Below are positions 62,829 to 64,000 of a DNA stretch of 64,000 nucleotides, in pieces. The notes under the pieces are model-generated. The model was not told where the DNA came from. It did no database searches and was given only the letters and a program-made list of their open reading frames with translations. The translations under genes were made by a program, and so were the position numbers. Origin of the DNA: Ancylomarina longa (lineage in GTDB: Bacteria; Bacteroidota; Bacteroidia; Bacteroidales; Marinifilaceae); NCBI RefSeq assembly GCF_003996985.1, contig NZ_RJJX01000001.1, forward strand, positions 434,001 through 498,000. Direction: 5' to 3'. Positions within the stretch are counted from its first letter, which is position 1. Each line of letters starts with the position of its first letter.

Positions 62829-64000
62829 ATGACAGAAAAAATAAATACCCTATATAATCAGTGGCTACCAACCTCTGCCAAAGAAGTAAAAGAAAGAGCT
62901 TGGGACGAATTAGATGTGATCCTTTTTAGTGGAGATGCTTACGTGGATCACCCCGCATTTGGTGCTGCTGTAATTGGTCGGATTCTGGAAAAAAACGGAT
63001 TAAAAGTGGCTATTGTTCCCCAACCAAATTGGCGGGATGACTTACGGGATTTTAAGAAATTAGGGCAACCAAAATTATTCTTCGGCATTACAGCTGGAAA
63101 TATGGATTCTATGGTGAATCATTATACTGCCAATAGAAGACTGCGCCATGAAGACGCCTATACTCCAGGTGGACAGCATGGTTTTCGTCCTGACAAACCC
63201 ACTATCGTTTATTCCCAAATATTAAAGAAACTTTATCCCGACACTCCTATTCTAATTGGTGGGATTGAGGCCTCTCTGCGACGTCTTACACATTACGATT
63301 ATTGGGAAGATCAATTAAAACCAAGTATTCTTTGTGATTCTAATGCGGATATGCTAGTTTATGGAATGGGAGAAAAACCTTTACTGGAAATCGTTCGTTT
63401 GTTAAAGAAAGGAGTTCCTTTCTCTTCCTTAACGAATATTCCACAGACATCCTTTTTGATGGGAAAAGAGGAACAATACGCTACCAAAAAACAATGGCAA
63501 AGCCAGGAACTTTTCTCGCACGAAGATTGCCTTTCTGATAAAAAGAAATTTGCAAGTAATTTCCGATATATTGAAATGGAATCGAATGCCATGATGGCAA
63601 AAAAACTAATCCAGGAATATGAGGATAAGCAAATCATCGTCAACCCACCCTTTCTCGTGATGAACGAGAAGGAAATGGACGAGGTTTATGATTTACCTTA
63701 CACCCGTTTGCCTCATCCGCGTTACAAGAATAAAACAATTCCTGCATTCGAGATGATTAAATTTTCTGTCAACATGCATCGGGGATGTTTTGGTGGATGT
63801 TCTTTCTGTACGATTTCTGCTCATCAAGGTAAATTCATCGCCAACCGATCTGAAAAATCCATATTAAAAGAAGTGGAGTACATCACAAAGATGCCTGATT
63901 TTAAGGGTTATCTAACGGATCTTGGAGGACCTTCCGCAAACATGTATCAAATGAAAGGTATATTTGAATCCATTTGTAACACTTGTCGCCGTCCATCCTG
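62829..64000 (+). CDS. YgiQ-family radical SAM protein, N-terminal part (3' end outside window)
   Basis: The ATG at 62829 opens a frame of 390 complete codons without a stop up to the window edge. Family signs: 'WLPTSAKEVKERAWDELDVILFSGDAYVDHPAFG' is the usual start region, then 'ITAGNMDSMVNHYTANRR', 'PTIVYSQILKKLYP' and 'LIGGIEASLRRLTHYDYW'. The iron-sulfur cluster cysteines lie in 'HRGCFGGCSFCTISAHQG' (CxxxCxxC), near the visible end. Related proteins are longer than 600 residues, so roughly a third is missing. The reaction is unknown. Confidence 0.93.
   Translation, partial: MTEKINTLYNQWLPTSAKEVKERAWDELDVILFSGDAYVDHPAFGAAVIGRILEKNGLKVAIVPQPNWRDDLRDFKKLGQPKLFFGITAGNMDSMVNHYTANRRLRHEDAYTPGGQHGFRPDKPTIVYSQILKKLYPDTPILIGGIEASLRRLTHYDYWEDQLKPSILCDSNADMLVYGMGEKPLLEIVRLLKKGVPFSSLTNIPQTSFLMGKEEQYATKKQWQSQELFSHEDCLSDKKKFASNFRYIEMESNAMMAKKLIQEYEDKQIIVNPPFLVMNEKEMDEVYDLPYTRLPHPRYKNKTIPAFEMIKFSVNMHRGCFGGCSFCTISAHQGKFIANRSEKSILKEVEYITKMPDFKGYLTDLGGPSANMYQMKGIFESICNTCRRPS

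Overview
The window is about 64 kb of AT-rich chromosome from a member of the Bacteroidota. The evidence is a TonB-dependent receptor, DUF3857/transglutaminase secreted proteins, a PorE-like TPR/PD40/OmpA protein, an OlsF-type fused acyltransferase, SLBB-rich polysaccharide export, weak Shine-Dalgarno use, and several sites matching the Bacteroidota promoter (TTTG, about 19-20 nt, TAnnTTTG). An anaerobic or marine Bacteroidales/Marinilabiliales-type organism would fit, but this is inference. No transposase, phage gene, tRNA, rRNA or CRISPR array was seen.

Layout. (1) 1-1058: 3' end of a TonB-dependent receptor. (2) 1230-8553, minus strand: complete histidine operon hisG-D-C-B-H-A-F-IE, preceded by a 17-codon leader peptide with five His codons and an attenuator hairpin. 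A PHP-type histidinol-phosphatase lies far away at 61.8-62.7 kb. (3) 9.0-12.8 kb: a DUF3332 lipoprotein and a hybrid sensor kinase with an NMT1/THI5-like periplasmic domain. (4) 13.2-19.7 kb, minus strand: a tight five-gene set (unknown membrane-anchored protein, TPR/YaiO barrel, CotH-like protein, HEAT-repeat membrane protein, processive GT2), probably an uncharacterised exopolysaccharide system. (5) 19.9-26.1 kb: DsrE, DUF2461, HD hydrolase, and two DUF3857/transglutaminase-like proteins. (6) 26.4-32.2 kb: a response-regulator protein whose kinase half looks dead, a 47-codon small gene, an orphan gene between two copies of a composite repeat, a CarboxypepD_reg-like protein preceded by a strictly 21-bp-periodic array, and many dispersed repeats. 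(7) 32.3-50.8 kb, minus strand: a Wzx/Wzy-type surface polysaccharide locus. (8) 51.4-51.7 kb: RNase P RNA. (9) 51.9-64 kb: four-helix-bundle protein, SPOR-like and PorE-like envelope proteins, QueA, an Smr-domain protein, a LysE-type exporter, an OlsF-like acyltransferase, HisJ-type phosphatase, and the 5' part of a YgiQ-type radical SAM gene.

The polysaccharide locus reads as one pathway. A WbpM/FlaA1-type dehydratase, a WbpV-like reductase and a WbpL-like initiating transferase suggest a QuiNAc or FucNAc first sugar. UDP-glucose dehydrogenase and a UDP-glucuronate 4-epimerase supply an uronic acid. An opine-dehydrogenase-family enzyme next to an ATP-grasp ligase suggests an opine-type amino acid decoration, possibly amide-linked to the uronic acid. 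Wzx, Wzy, Wzz and a Wza-like exporter complete the machinery.

The most unusual features are the repeats. One palindromic family (unit like CGTCATGCTGAACTTGTTTC) fills the gaps between ugd, wzz and wza, surrounds a GIY-YIG nuclease gene, forms a 193-bp tandem duplication, and also sits in frame inside the epimerase gene; a second family sits in frame inside ugd.
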